This document shows, piece after piece, positions 1 to 6,780 of a DNA stretch of 8,419 nucleotides (the first letter of the stretch is position 1; each line of letters starts with the position of its first letter). The notes below the pieces were generated by a model, which was not told where the DNA came from, did not search any database, and was given only the letters and a program-made list of their open reading frames with translations. This stretch comes from CAZAFM01 sp964484395. Its GTDB lineage: Bacteria; Campylobacterota; Campylobacteria; Campylobacterales; CAZAFM01. The position numbers and the translations under genes were made by a program. Location: positions 1 to 8,419 of the forward strand of contig CAZAFM010000090.1 of the NCBI GenBank assembly GCA_964484395.1, read 5' to 3'.

Positions 1-906
1 ATAGTGTGTGCTTATTAGATAGTATCTAAGCACTTCTCCATCTACTACCTCAAGTGCATCCTTTATCAAAAAGCTATTTTTTAGGGACTTTGCCATTTTT
101 TCGCCATTGATGTTTACAAATCCATTGTGCATCCAGTATTTGGCTATCTCTTTGCTGTGTGCGCATCTCATTTGAGAAGCTTCATTTTCATGGTGGGGAA
201 AGAGTAGATCAGCCCCACCACCGTGTATATCCACACTGTACTCACAAGACTTTTCATCAAGAAGCTTCTCTATCATAGCAGAGCACTCTATATGCCAGCC
301 TGGGCGACCAAGGGCTACACCTTCTGATTTGAAGCAGAAGTCTTCCTCTCCGTCTTTGCATCTTTTCCATAGTGCAAAGTCCCTAGGGTCTCTTTTTTCT
401 GGATCACTCTCTACTCTACTTTGCGTTTCATCTTCAATTTTTGAGCTTATTGAGCCATACTTACTATCTTTTTGTACATCTAGATAGATGTTGCCTTTTG
501 AGGTTTTATAAGCAAAGCCTTTTTGTAGTAGTCTCTCTATCATGGAGGTCATGGCTTCTATGTTTTGAGTAGCTTTTGGCTCTAGGTCTGGTTTTTGTAT
601 ATATAGTTTATCCATCTCCTCTAGGTACTTTTGTGTATATAGCTCTGTTATCTCTCGTAGAGTTTTTTTCTCCTCTTTTGCTCTTTTGATGATTTTGTCA
701 TCTATATCTGTGAAGTTTTTTACCAAAAAGGGCTCATAATCTAAAGCGCTAAGCACTCTTTTTAGCAAATCAAAACTAATAGCACTTCTAGCATGTCCTA
801 AATGAGCATCATCATAGACTGTAGGTCCACAGACATAGATTTTGACTTTTCTGTCCATCGGTATAAAATCAACTTTTTTCTTAAGTTTTGAATCAAAGAT
901 TTTCAC
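1..906 (-). CDS. cysS: Cysteinyl-tRNA synthetase (3' end cut by window edge)
   Basis: This enzyme charges tRNA-Cys with cysteine, using ATP, in the cytoplasm. The first 302 codons are present; family members are about 460 residues, so roughly the last third (anticodon-binding part) lies beyond the left edge. The class I signature reads HLGH at residues 35-38 (the HIGH motif), and KMAKS at 270-274 matches KMSKS. Zinc-site residues are visible: Cys26 in YVCGPTVYD, the Cys of GWHIECSAM, and His/Glu in FPHHENE. NFTDIDDKIIKRA is also typical of the family. The start is a GTG at 906-904, with GAGGAG at 920-915 eight bases upstream. It overlaps the murJ stop by 4 bp (GTGA), so the two are probably co-transcribed and translationally coupled. 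The KMAKS variant is tolerated in the family. The identification is certain. Confidence 0.97.
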   Translation of the reverse strand, partial: MKIFDSKLKKKVDFIPMDRKVKIYVCGPTVYDDAHLGHARSAISFDLLKRVLSALDYEPFLVKNFTDIDDKIIKRAKEEKKTLREITELYTQKYLEEMDKLYIQKPDLEPKATQNIEAMTSMIERLLQKGFAYKTSKGNIYLDVQKDSKYGSISSKIEDETQSRVESDPEKRDPRDFALWKRCKDGEEDFCFKSEGVALGRPGWHIECSAMIEKLLDEKSCEYSVDIHGGGADLLFPHHENEASQMRCAHSKEIAKYWMHNGFVNINGEKMAKSLKNSFLIKDALEVVDGEVLRYYLISTHY

Positions 907-2303
907 GATAAATACTCCTCTAAAAATGTAAAAAAATAAATCTCAATAACAATAATAACAAAAAATAAAAATATTTTCTTATCTTTTATTATAGAAAAAA
1001 ACCTCTTTAAGCCAAAACTCTTAACAGTTAGTAAAAAAAGAACAACCCCACCAAGACTTCCAGCTAGAGCAAGCCCAAAAGCCCCAAGAGGTAGTATGAG
1101 GATAAGTGAGCATACTATATTAAAAAGAAGTGCTTTTGCTGAGATTTTGGCAGCTTCTAGCTGTCGCCCCTCTGAGTAGAGCCATAAGGAGAAGACTTTT
1201 GCAAGTCCAAAAGGTATGAGTCCTATTAGGTAAGCTTGCAGGATAGGAGCAGTATTGTATGTATCTTCTAGGCTAAAGGCTCCTCTTTGAAAAAGTAGCT
1301 CCACAACTTCAGATGCAAGAGTTATACCACCTATGGCAAAAGTGCTAAGGACTATAAGTAAAAACCAAAATGAGTGCTTCATTGCTAGAAGTGCTGAATC
1401 CTCTTTTTTGTTTTTGATATATCTAGCTATGGTTGGAAAAATAGCAGTTGAGAGGGCTAGGGCAAAAATAGCCAAAGGAAGCTGAAAAACTCTGTTTGCA
1501 TAGTATAGGTAAGATATCGCTCCACTAGCTAGGAAACTTGCTAGAAATGTATCTAAAAAAGAAGAAATCTGAGCAGTAGAGCTTCCAAGTACTGATGCTC
1601 CAAAGCGAGAGTAGAAGTACTTTAGGTCTTTTTTGGTGGCACTGTTTTTTCTTTTTAGCCCTAAAAATCCTACTTTTAGCATCCTGAGCGCACCTTGGTT
1701 TTTAGCAAAATAGAGCAAAAAAAGCATCTGAAAAACTCCGCCCCCTACAACTCCAAAGCTTAGGTTTAGCACTATATCCTCTTTAGATGCACCAATGGAT
1801 AGAAGAAGGGCTATGATTATTGCTACATTTAGTAGTGAAGGGAAGAAGGCTAGAGCGAAGAATCTGTTTTTATACTGAAGTAGGGTGGCTAAAAAGGTTG
1901 TAACAAAAACTAGTGGCAGATACCAGAAGTTTATGGCTACATACGGAGCTGCTAATGCTACCTCCTCACTACTAAAACCAAATGCTATGAGTTTTGTAAA
2001 AAAAGGTGAAAAGAGGTTTACTGCTATACTTAGGGTCATAATGATGATTAAAAATCGTAAAAAAACCGCACTACTAAACACACCCTTTTTGGTTGAGGCA
2101 AAAAGGGAAGGCAGAAAGCTTTGCGAAAAAGCACCCTCACTTACGACTCTTCTAAAGAGGTTTGGGAACTTAAATGCTACAAAAAATATATCACTATAGA
2201 TGTTCGCACCCAAAATCCCAGCACTTAAGACATCTCTAATATATCCAAGAACTCGTGAAAAGAGTGTAAAAAATGAGTTAGTAAAAAAGGCTTTTTTTAG
2301 CAA
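903..2303 (-). CDS. murJ: Lipid II flippase MurJ (MviN family)
   Basis: This polytopic inner-membrane protein of the MOP superfamily flips lipid-linked peptidoglycan precursor (lipid II) to the periplasmic side. At 466 residues it is slightly shorter than E. coli MurJ (about 510), and it is hydrophobic throughout, consistent with the family's 14 membrane helices. The N-terminus carries the conserved FSRVLGYIRD (Arg17, Arg23, Asp24) and NLFRR..SEGAFSQ (Arg51/Arg52), which correspond to the essential cavity arginines. The middle has DTFLASFLASG followed by YYANR, matching the region of the E. coli cavity arginine R270. The start is TTG at 2303-2301; an in-frame TAA lies four codons upstream, so no longer start is possible. 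AAGGG on the minus strand (2314-2310) sits six bases before the TTG. It lies upstream of cysS with a 4-bp overlap and is divergent from the operon that carries ddl and murF, the earlier steps of the same pathway. Confidence 0.95.
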   Translation of the reverse strand: MLKKAFFTNSFFTLFSRVLGYIRDVLSAGILGANIYSDIFFVAFKFPNLFRRVVSEGAFSQSFLPSLFASTKKGVFSSAVFLRFLIIIMTLSIAVNLFSPFFTKLIAFGFSSEEVALAAPYVAINFWYLPLVFVTTFLATLLQYKNRFFALAFFPSLLNVAIIIALLLSIGASKEDIVLNLSFGVVGGGVFQMLFLLYFAKNQGALRMLKVGFLGLKRKNSATKKDLKYFYSRFGASVLGSSTAQISSFLDTFLASFLASGAISYLYYANRVFQLPLAIFALALSTAIFPTIARYIKNKKEDSALLAMKHSFWFLLIVLSTFAIGGITLASEVVELLFQRGAFSLEDTYNTAPILQAYLIGLIPFGLAKVFSLWLYSEGRQLEAAKISAKALLFNIVCSLILILPLGAFGLALAGSLGGVVLFLLTVKSFGLKRFFSIIKDKKIFLFFVIIVIEIYFFTFLEEYLS

Positions 2304-2390
2304 TCTACGCCCTTAAGGTCTTTTTGGAATAAATAATGCTTTAATTAACTAAATCAAATTCTAACCAAAACAGTATAAAAGAGAAGAAAT
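2304..2390. promoter_or_regulatory. Divergent intergenic region, probable back-to-back promoters
   Basis: These 87 bases separate the leftward murJ-cysS unit from the rightward operon and must hold promoters for both unless transcription enters from further away. It is strongly AT-rich. For the leftward unit, possible -10 boxes are TATACT (minus strand of 2372-2377) and TAGAAT (minus strand of 2358-2363), each one mismatch from TATAAT. For the rightward unit, AATAAT at 2332-2337 is plausible. TATAAA at 2374-2379 is probably too close to the ATG at 2391 to be its promoter. GAGAAG at 2381-2386 is the likely ribosome-binding site of the rightward gene. TTAATTAA (2341-2348) and CCTTAAGG (2311-2318) are short palindromes without clear meaning; the latter overlaps the murJ Shine-Dalgarno. 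The assignment is by layout, and the exact boxes are uncertain. Confidence 0.45.
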
Positions 2391-4190
2391 ATGGGCTTTT
2401 TTGAAGAGATAGTCAAAGAGTGTGGAAATATAGCACAAGAGATACAAAGAGTAGCAACATCTAAAAATGTTGAAACCTCATCTCTTGAGTTTGAGCTATT
2501 GCAAGTCTTTTTGTATATCAAAACAGATGAAAAAGAGCCTTTTGTAGAGGTAAATAGTGAACTAGAAAAAAAGTTTTCAGATAGTGATTTTATGTTAAGT
2601 GATAAAGTGATTATAGAGCAGAGATACTCAGTAAAAATCTTTCCAAAAGAGTATCTAAAGCTTCCAGCCATAGTCAAGCTTATGGCAAATTCTGAGGCTT
2701 CAAAAGTAGTTGCAAAAGTGCAAGTACAAAAAGAGGGTGACCCCACTTTGCTTATAAATGACATCTATAATGAGATAAGACGCAAAAAAGCCTACTTCGG
2801 GATACTAGTAGATGCACTCAATGAAGGTCTGCACAAAAAAATAGAGGATGCTGTTCGCTCAAGTGAGAAGCTTTTTGAAGTAGAGTGTTGCAACTCTTTT
2901 GCACCCAAGCATAGTATAGATGGGCATATGAAGTTTGCAACAGAAGAGATAGAAAAAGGCTTTGAAGGTGAAAAGGTAAATTTTATAGCTCTAAAAAGTG
3001 GTGAGAGAATTGGGACTTTTTTTAAAAAAAAGCTAGGAGAGCCCGGACGAAACTGTAAAGGTGAGTTCATAGCCCCAAAAGAGCCCGAAGGAGATGATAC
3101 TTCACCTATAAGTGTGGGTGAAAACATAGAGGTAAAAGAAGAAGATGACAAGATAGAGTATATAGCCCAAAAAAATGGATATTTAATCTGCGAAAACTCA
3201 CAATTAAGTATCAAAAGTGAGCTAAATCTAGAGTCACTAAACCTCTCTCAAACTGGCTCTATAATAGCAGGTATAGACTCAGGAACTACACTTGTAATAA
3301 GTAATGCAAATGATGAGAGTGAAGCTATTGGAGATGGTATTAGTGTAGAAGTAGAGACTTTAAAAGTAGAAGGAAATATAGGAAAAGCAGTAAAAATAAA
3401 AGCCAAAAAAGTAGAAATAGTAGGACTAACACATCAAAGCTCAGTTATAGAAGCAAATGAAGCAGATATAAAAATCCTAAAAGGCTACTTGAAAGCCAAA
3501 GATTGTAAGATAGAGCGAGTAGAGGGCGGTGTAGTCTATGGAGAGAGTGTAGAGGTAGCAGGCGTACTAGGAGGTGGTCTAAATGGTAGAGTGGTAAGAG
3601 TAGGTGATGTCTACTCAAACTCACACATTGCAGCTTCTGAAAAGATCACTATAAATACACTAAAAGGCGAAGATAACCACTTTAGGCTAGATGCTAGGGC
3701 ATACTATATCCAGAGTGATGATATAGAGGCTCTTATGATAGAAAAAAAGAGTGTACAAAAAAAGATAGTTAAGTATAAACAAGAGATGAAGCAGAAGTCC
3801 TCTTTTTTAAAAACAAGTATCAAGATGGCAAAAGAGCTAAAACAAGAGATAGGTGATATCAAAAAAAAGGGTGGCCAGATTCCAAAAGTGCTAAAAGAAA
3901 AGATGATAGAATACGGTCATTTTATAACCAATGCTAGAAACCTAAATACAAGCATAAAAGAGCTAACCCAAAGGTATCAAGATATAGAAAAAGAGCTTGT
4001 GGTATATGATTCAAAAATTAAAGATGCAAAAATAGAGAATGATAACTCATGGACAGGCTATAATGAAGTAAAGTTCAACCTGCTACTAAAAAACATAGAC
4101 CTTACATATAAGCCAAGGGTTAGTGATAAAGAGATAGTGCTTGATGAGGATTTAGATGGAAAGCCATACATTAGAGGAGTTTATAAGTGA
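2391..4190 (+). CDS. FapA/DUF342-family protein, beta-helix plus coiled coil
   Basis: This 599-residue protein has no signal peptide or membrane segment and is probably cytoplasmic. Residues 1-120 are a poorly recognisable N-terminal part. Residues about 120-240 match the DUF342 (flagellar assembly protein A) N-domain, including SGERIGTFF and GEPGRNCKGEFI, the family's 'G.PG.dv.G' element. Residues about 265-435 are short repeating strands rich in Val/Ile/Gly (for example VEGGVVYGESVEVAGVLGGG), as in the right-handed beta-helix of the family. Residues about 445-545 are Lys/Glu-rich with heptad spacing, a likely coiled coil, followed by a short tail. In Vibrio a FapA protein has been linked to flagellar assembly and to binding EIIA-Glc; its role in Campylobacterota is not known to me, so no symbol is given. 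ATG start with GAGAAG just upstream. It heads the operon and overlaps ruvA by 4 bp. Confidence 0.8.
   Translation: MGFFEEIVKECGNIAQEIQRVATSKNVETSSLEFELLQVFLYIKTDEKEPFVEVNSELEKKFSDSDFMLSDKVIIEQRYSVKIFPKEYLKLPAIVKLMANSEASKVVAKVQVQKEGDPTLLINDIYNEIRRKKAYFGILVDALNEGLHKKIEDAVRSSEKLFEVECCNSFAPKHSIDGHMKFATEEIEKGFEGEKVNFIALKSGERIGTFFKKKLGEPGRNCKGEFIAPKEPEGDDTSPISVGENIEVKEEDDKIEYIAQKNGYLICENSQLSIKSELNLESLNLSQTGSIIAGIDSGTTLVISNANDESEAIGDGISVEVETLKVEGNIGKAVKIKAKKVEIVGLTHQSSVIEANEADIKILKGYLKAKDCKIERVEGGVVYGESVEVAGVLGGGLNGRVVRVGDVYSNSHIAASEKITINTLKGEDNHFRLDARAYYIQSDDIEALMIEKKSVQKKIVKYKQEMKQKSSFLKTSIKMAKELKQEIGDIKKKGGQIPKVLKEKMIEYGHFITNARNLNTSIKELTQRYQDIEKELVVYDSKIKDAKIENDNSWTGYNEVKFNLLLKNIDLTYKPRVSDKEIVLDEDLDGKPYIRGVYK
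3017..3031 (+). repeat. T7A8 homopolymer pair inside the FapA-like gene
   Basis: Seven T are followed directly by eight A, encoding the end of Thr209 through most of Lys214 (FFKKK). The tract lies in the conserved DUF342 N-domain, so a slip of one base would disable the rest of the protein. Such tracts are frequent by chance in AT-rich DNA. Confidence 0.6.
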
Positions 4191-4744
4191 TAGCTGCTAT
4201 TGAAGGAGATGTGTATAAAAAGGAGCCAACAAAGCTCTACCTAAAGTGTAGTGGTATAGTGTATGAGATAAACATATCGCTAAATAGTAGCTCTGCTATA
4301 GACACAAAAAGTGTTTTTTTGTATACAAAAGAGATTATTAGAGATGACTGCAGGGAGTTGTATGGGTTTGTAGATAGGGGTGAAAAAGAGCTTTTTGAAA
4401 AGCTAATCAAAATAAGCGGAGTGGGAGCAAAAACAGCCTTAGCAATACTCTCAACCTTTAGTCCATCGCAGTTTATAGATACACTAGCACAGAGTGATCA
4501 AAAAGCACTCCAAAAAGTTCCAGGTATTGGAGCTAAGAGTGCAGGCAGGATACTTGTGGAGCTTCAAGGCTATGAAGTAACATTTGCTGCTATGAACTCA
4601 ACCCCTTCAAAGTATGCAGAGGCTGAGGGGGCGCTTATAAATCTTGGATTCAAAAAAGATGACATTACAAAACTTCTAAAAGATATAGATGCAACTGATA
4701 CTGCATCAATAATCAAAGAGGCGTTAAAAAGGATAAAAAGATGA
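4187..4744 (+). CDS. ruvA: Holliday junction branch migration protein RuvA
   Basis: RuvA binds Holliday junctions as a tetramer and loads the RuvB motor for branch migration in recombinational repair. The 185-residue length is normal. Domain I (about 1-62) is the OB-fold, starting MIAAIEGDV and ending RELYGFVD. Domain II has both helix-hairpin-helix elements, ISGVGAKTA at 76-84 and VPGIGAKSA at 111-119. A variable linker (about 130-140) leads to domain III (about 141-185, AEGALINLGF), which contacts RuvB. The start is GTG at 4187, with AGAGGAG at 4173-4179 seven bases upstream, overlapping the preceding stop by 4 bp (GTGA). The stop overlaps the ddl ATG by 4 bp (ATGA). No ruvB or ruvC is in the window, so the gene is separated from its partners, which I recall as usual in this phylum. 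Confidence 0.96.
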   Translation: MIAAIEGDVYKKEPTKLYLKCSGIVYEINISLNSSSAIDTKSVFLYTKEIIRDDCRELYGFVDRGEKELFEKLIKISGVGAKTALAILSTFSPSQFIDTLAQSDQKALQKVPGIGAKSAGRILVELQGYEVTFAAMNSTPSKYAEAEGALINLGFKKDDITKLLKDIDATDTASIIKEALKRIKR

Positions 4745-5775
4745 CCTATGCGATTTTTTTTGGTGGCTCTAGTTATGAGCATGAGATAAGTATAGTTAGT
4801 GCTATTGTTTTAAAAGATATTATTATAGATAGATGTGAATTTGTTTTTATAGATCAAGAAAGAGAGCTCTACTTGATAGATGCTAAAGATATGAAGTCAA
4901 CATATTTTAGTTCATTTGCATACAAAAAAGCCCCTAAGCTCCGTTTTAAAAAGGGTGGACTTGAGAGTGAAAAAAAGCTTTTTTCAAAAACAGTAGAGTT
5001 TGATGTAGCTATAAACCTCATCCATGGAAGAGATGGAGAGGATGGGAAGCTAGCCTCTTTGTTTGAGTTTTATGACATAGATGCACTAACTCCATCACTT
5101 GAAGCAAGTGCTATTAGCTACAACAAGCTGTTAACAAAACAGTATGCAAATATAAGAGGTGTAAAAACACTTCCTTTTGAGATAGTAAAAAGAGGTGAAA
5201 GCATAAAAAGCATAGAATATCCACTTATACTAAAGCCCTTGAGACTTGGAAGCTCTATAGGAGTTAGTATCATAAAGTCTAAAGATGAGCTTGAGTACGG
5301 CTTAGATGTTGCCTTTGAGTTTGATAGTGATGTGCTGATTGAGCCTTTTGTAGAGGGGATAAAAGAGTATAATCTATCTGGTTTTAACTCAAAGGGAGAG
5401 TTTGTTTTTTCAAAAGTAGAGGAGGTTAAGAAGGAGGCCTATTTAGATTTTGATAAGAAGTATTGTGATTTTAGTAGAAGCTCTGTTGTTGATGAAAGTG
5501 GAGTGGATGAGGGGCTTAAAAGCTCTTTGAGAGAGGCTTTTGAGGCTTTGTATGCTGATATGTTTGAAGGGGCGATGATAAGGTGTGACTTTTTTGTGCA
5601 AGATAAAGAGGTGTTTATTAATGAGATAAACCCTATTCCGGGAAGTTTGGCAAACTACCTCTATGAAGACTTTAATACTGCTCTAAAAAAGGCATCAAAC
5701 TCACTAAAAGAGTGTAGAGATATAAAAATAGACTACCTATACATAAACAAAATCAAAAATGCAAAAGGTAAGTAG
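4741..5775 (+). CDS. ddl: D-alanine--D-alanine ligase
   Basis: This cytoplasmic ATP-grasp enzyme joins two D-alanines to D-Ala-D-Ala, the substrate that MurF (three genes on, counting this one) adds to the peptidoglycan stem. It has 344 residues, normal for the family. The N-terminal domain has FFGGSSYEHEISIVSA (Glu14 in the first D-Ala site) and HGRDGEDG at 95-102. The ATP-grasp part shows LILKP at 162-166, GSSIGV at 170-175, EPFVEG at 201-206, the omega-loop region around YLDFDKKY (234-241), RCDFF at 281-285 and the metal-binding NEINPIPGSL at 294-303. The last motif is the form I recall from Helicobacter Ddl. ATG start with AAGGA at 4729-4733, overlapping ruvA by 4 bp. The stop overlaps the next gene's GTG by one base (TAGTG). 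Confidence 0.96.
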   Translation: MTYAIFFGGSSYEHEISIVSAIVLKDIIIDRCEFVFIDQERELYLIDAKDMKSTYFSSFAYKKAPKLRFKKGGLESEKKLFSKTVEFDVAINLIHGRDGEDGKLASLFEFYDIDALTPSLEASAISYNKLLTKQYANIRGVKTLPFEIVKRGESIKSIEYPLILKPLRLGSSIGVSIIKSKDELEYGLDVAFEFDSDVLIEPFVEGIKEYNLSGFNSKGEFVFSKVEEVKKEAYLDFDKKYCDFSRSSVVDESGVDEGLKSSLREAFEALYADMFEGAMIRCDFFVQDKEVFINEINPIPGSLANYLYEDFNTALKKASNSLKECRDIKIDYLYINKIKNAKGK

Positions 5776-6779
5776 TGGCAAAAAAGCTACTTAATCTCAA
5801 TAATGAAAGCTTAGAAATAAGCTATGAGCGCCTAAAGGGCTCTATAGAGTTTAAGATACTTTTCTTGCATGGATGGGGTGCAAATAAAGAGATGATGAAA
5901 CAAGCCTTTGAGAAGAACTTTTGTGAGTTTGACACTCTATATCTAGACCTTTTAGGATTTGGTGGTAGCAGTATTGGTAGCTCTTATGATAGTTTTGAGC
6001 TAAGTGATGTTGTTAAGGAGTTTTTAGAAACTATAAGTTTTAGTCCCTCTATGATAGTAGCACACTCTTTTGGTGGGAAGATAGCGACACTCTTAGCACC
6101 AGAGTATCTTGTGCTTCTATCTTCAGCTGGCATACCGAAGCAAAAAAGCCTCAAGGTAAAAAGCAAAATAGCCCTTACAAAACTCCTAAAAAGAGTAGCT
6201 CCAAGCTCTTTTTTGAGGCTTTTTAGAAGTAGTGATGTAAGGCAGATGAGTGAAGTTATGTATGAGACTTTTAAAAAAGTTGTTGATGAGGATTTTAGTG
6301 CAGAGTTTGCTAGATATAAGGGTAGGGCATTTATCTTCTGGGGAGAAGAGGACAGTGCTACACCTTTAGACTGTGGAGAGAGAATAGCTAGTATAATAGA
6401 GGATTCAAAGTTCTATGCACTTGAGGGGGATCACTTCTTTTTTTTAAGAAAAGGCGATATAATACGCCAAAAATTGGCGGAAAATATAGAGAGTTTAAGG
6501 AGTTGTAGTTTGAAGAGTTATAGGTTTGTTGTAAAAGGAAAAGTTCAAGGAGTTGGGTTTAGAAACTTCACTCAAAACTTTGCAAAAAATCTTGATATAA
6601 AAGGATATGTTAAAAACCTAGAAGATGGAAGTGTTGAGGTTGTAGCAAATCTAAAAGATACAAGTCTTGAGTTTTTTATAGAAGGACTAAAAAAGGGACC
6701 TATTGGTTCTAGGGTAGATAGTGTTGAAAATGAAGTAGTTGATTTTCAAGAATTTATAGATTTTGAAATAAGGTATTAA
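5775..6779 (+). CDS. Alpha/beta-hydrolase fused to acylphosphatase domain
   Basis: One open frame of 334 codons carries two complete enzymes. Residues 1-245 are an alpha/beta-hydrolase: LHGWG at 31-35 (oxyanion region), the nucleophile elbow AHSFGG with Ser98, the probable acid Asp193 in WGEEDSATP, and His220 in EGDH. Its substrate cannot be told from sequence. Residues 246-334 are a full-length acylphosphatase (hydrolyses acyl phosphates), with VQGVGFR (catalytic Arg263) and GYVKNLEDGSVEV (catalytic Asn281). There is almost no linker between them. The start is GTG at 5775, with AAGG six bases upstream. An alpha/beta-hydrolase between ddl and murF is what I recall from Campylobacter; the fusion is not familiar to me. 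It may be real, recent, or a one-base sequence artefact, since internal signals suggest the second domain can start by itself at 6510. Confidence 0.85.
   Translation: MAKKLLNLNNESLEISYERLKGSIEFKILFLHGWGANKEMMKQAFEKNFCEFDTLYLDLLGFGGSSIGSSYDSFELSDVVKEFLETISFSPSMIVAHSFGGKIATLLAPEYLVLLSSAGIPKQKSLKVKSKIALTKLLKRVAPSSFLRLFRSSDVRQMSEVMYETFKKVVDEDFSAEFARYKGRAFIFWGEEDSATPLDCGERIASIIEDSKFYALEGDHFFFLRKGDIIRQKLAENIESLRSCSLKSYRFVVKGKVQGVGFRNFTQNFAKNLDIKGYVKNLEDGSVEVVANLKDTSLEFFIEGLKKGPIGSRVDSVENEVVDFQEFIDFEIRY
6435..6463 (+). promoter_or_regulatory. Candidate internal promoter, T-tract and GATATAAT
   Basis: A T-rich stretch (6435-6445, including eight T at 6438-6445) precedes a perfect -10 box TATAAT at 6458-6463 in the context GATATAAT. 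Campylobacterota promoters often have a strong extended -10 and periodic T-rich DNA instead of a clear -35. Transcription would start near 6470, upstream of the acylphosphatase part and murF. Against it, TATAAT occurs several times by chance inside genes in this window (for example near 2765, 3260, 4060 and 6393), so this is only a candidate. Confidence 0.35.
6465..6479 (+). repeat. Small perfect hairpin CGCCAA-AAA-TTGGCG
   Basis: A six-base-pair stem with a three-base loop lies between the TATAAT box and the internal Shine-Dalgarno at 6497. The CGCC at 6465-6468 could instead pair with GGCG at 6453-6456, enclosing the TATAAT box, so two exclusive folds exist. No T-run follows, so it is not an intrinsic terminator. 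It lies in coding sequence and may be chance. Confidence 0.4.
6497..6512 (+). promoter_or_regulatory. Internal ribosome-binding site and TTG start of the acylphosphatase
   Basis: AAGGAG at 6497-6502 lies exactly seven bases before an in-frame TTG at 6510-6512, the spacing used by ruvA, ddl and murF here. The TTG falls two codons before the first strand of the acylphosphatase domain (SYRFVVKGK). The TTG is overlapped by an out-of-frame TGA (TTGA, 6510-6513), the same arrangement as the GTGA and ATGA junctions elsewhere in the window. Confidence 0.6.
6510..6779 (+). CDS. acyP: Acylphosphatase, possible independently started product
   Basis: Read from the internal TTG, this gives an 89-residue protein, the usual length of a free-standing acylphosphatase (about 90). 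It contains the whole ferredoxin-like domain: VQGVGFR near its start with the catalytic Arg, VKNLEDGSVEV with the catalytic Asn, and the terminal FEIRY strand. The enzyme hydrolyses carboxyl-phosphate bonds such as acetyl or carbamoyl phosphate; its cell role is generally unclear. It is listed separately from the fused frame because the Shine-Dalgarno and start codon are as good as those of its neighbours. It could be made as a second product alongside the fusion, or be the true gene if the fusion is an artefact. It ends one base before the murF start. Confidence 0.5.
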   Translation: MKSYRFVVKGKVQGVGFRNFTQNFAKNLDIKGYVKNLEDGSVEVVANLKDTSLEFFIEGLKKGPIGSRVDSVENEVVDFQEFIDFEIRY

Positions 6780-6780
6780 T

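Noticed and set aside
1885..2199. Plus-strand open frame of 104 codons opposite murJ
   Set aside because: It lies wholly within the confidently identified murJ on the other strand, has no recognisable domain, and has no operon context.
2281..2303. Inverted A/T runs at the start of murJ
   Set aside because: AAAAAAGGCTTTTTTT follows from Lys and Phe codons; too weak to call a hairpin or a frameshift site.
2374..2379. TATAAA as promoter of the FapA-like gene
   Set aside because: A transcript would begin only a few bases before the ATG at 2391, leaving no room for the ribosome-binding site at 2381-2386.
2354..3214. Two minus-strand open frames opposite the FapA-like gene
   Set aside because: Ser/Phe-rich translations typical of antisense of Lys/Glu-rich coding sequence; no Shine-Dalgarno or domain support.
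4570..4782. Minus-strand 70-codon frame across the ruvA-ddl junction
   Set aside because: A shadow of two overlapping conserved genes; no family resemblance.
4969..4985. A-run/GC/T-run inverted repeat GAAAAAA-AGC-TTTTTTC resembling a terminator
   Set aside because: It sits in mid ddl coding sequence, has a weak A-T stem and no GC stem; it encodes ordinary Lys-Lys-Leu-Phe residues.
5984..6166. Minus-strand 60-codon frame within the hydrolase
   Set aside because: Opposite the catalytic region of a conserved enzyme and no supporting signal.
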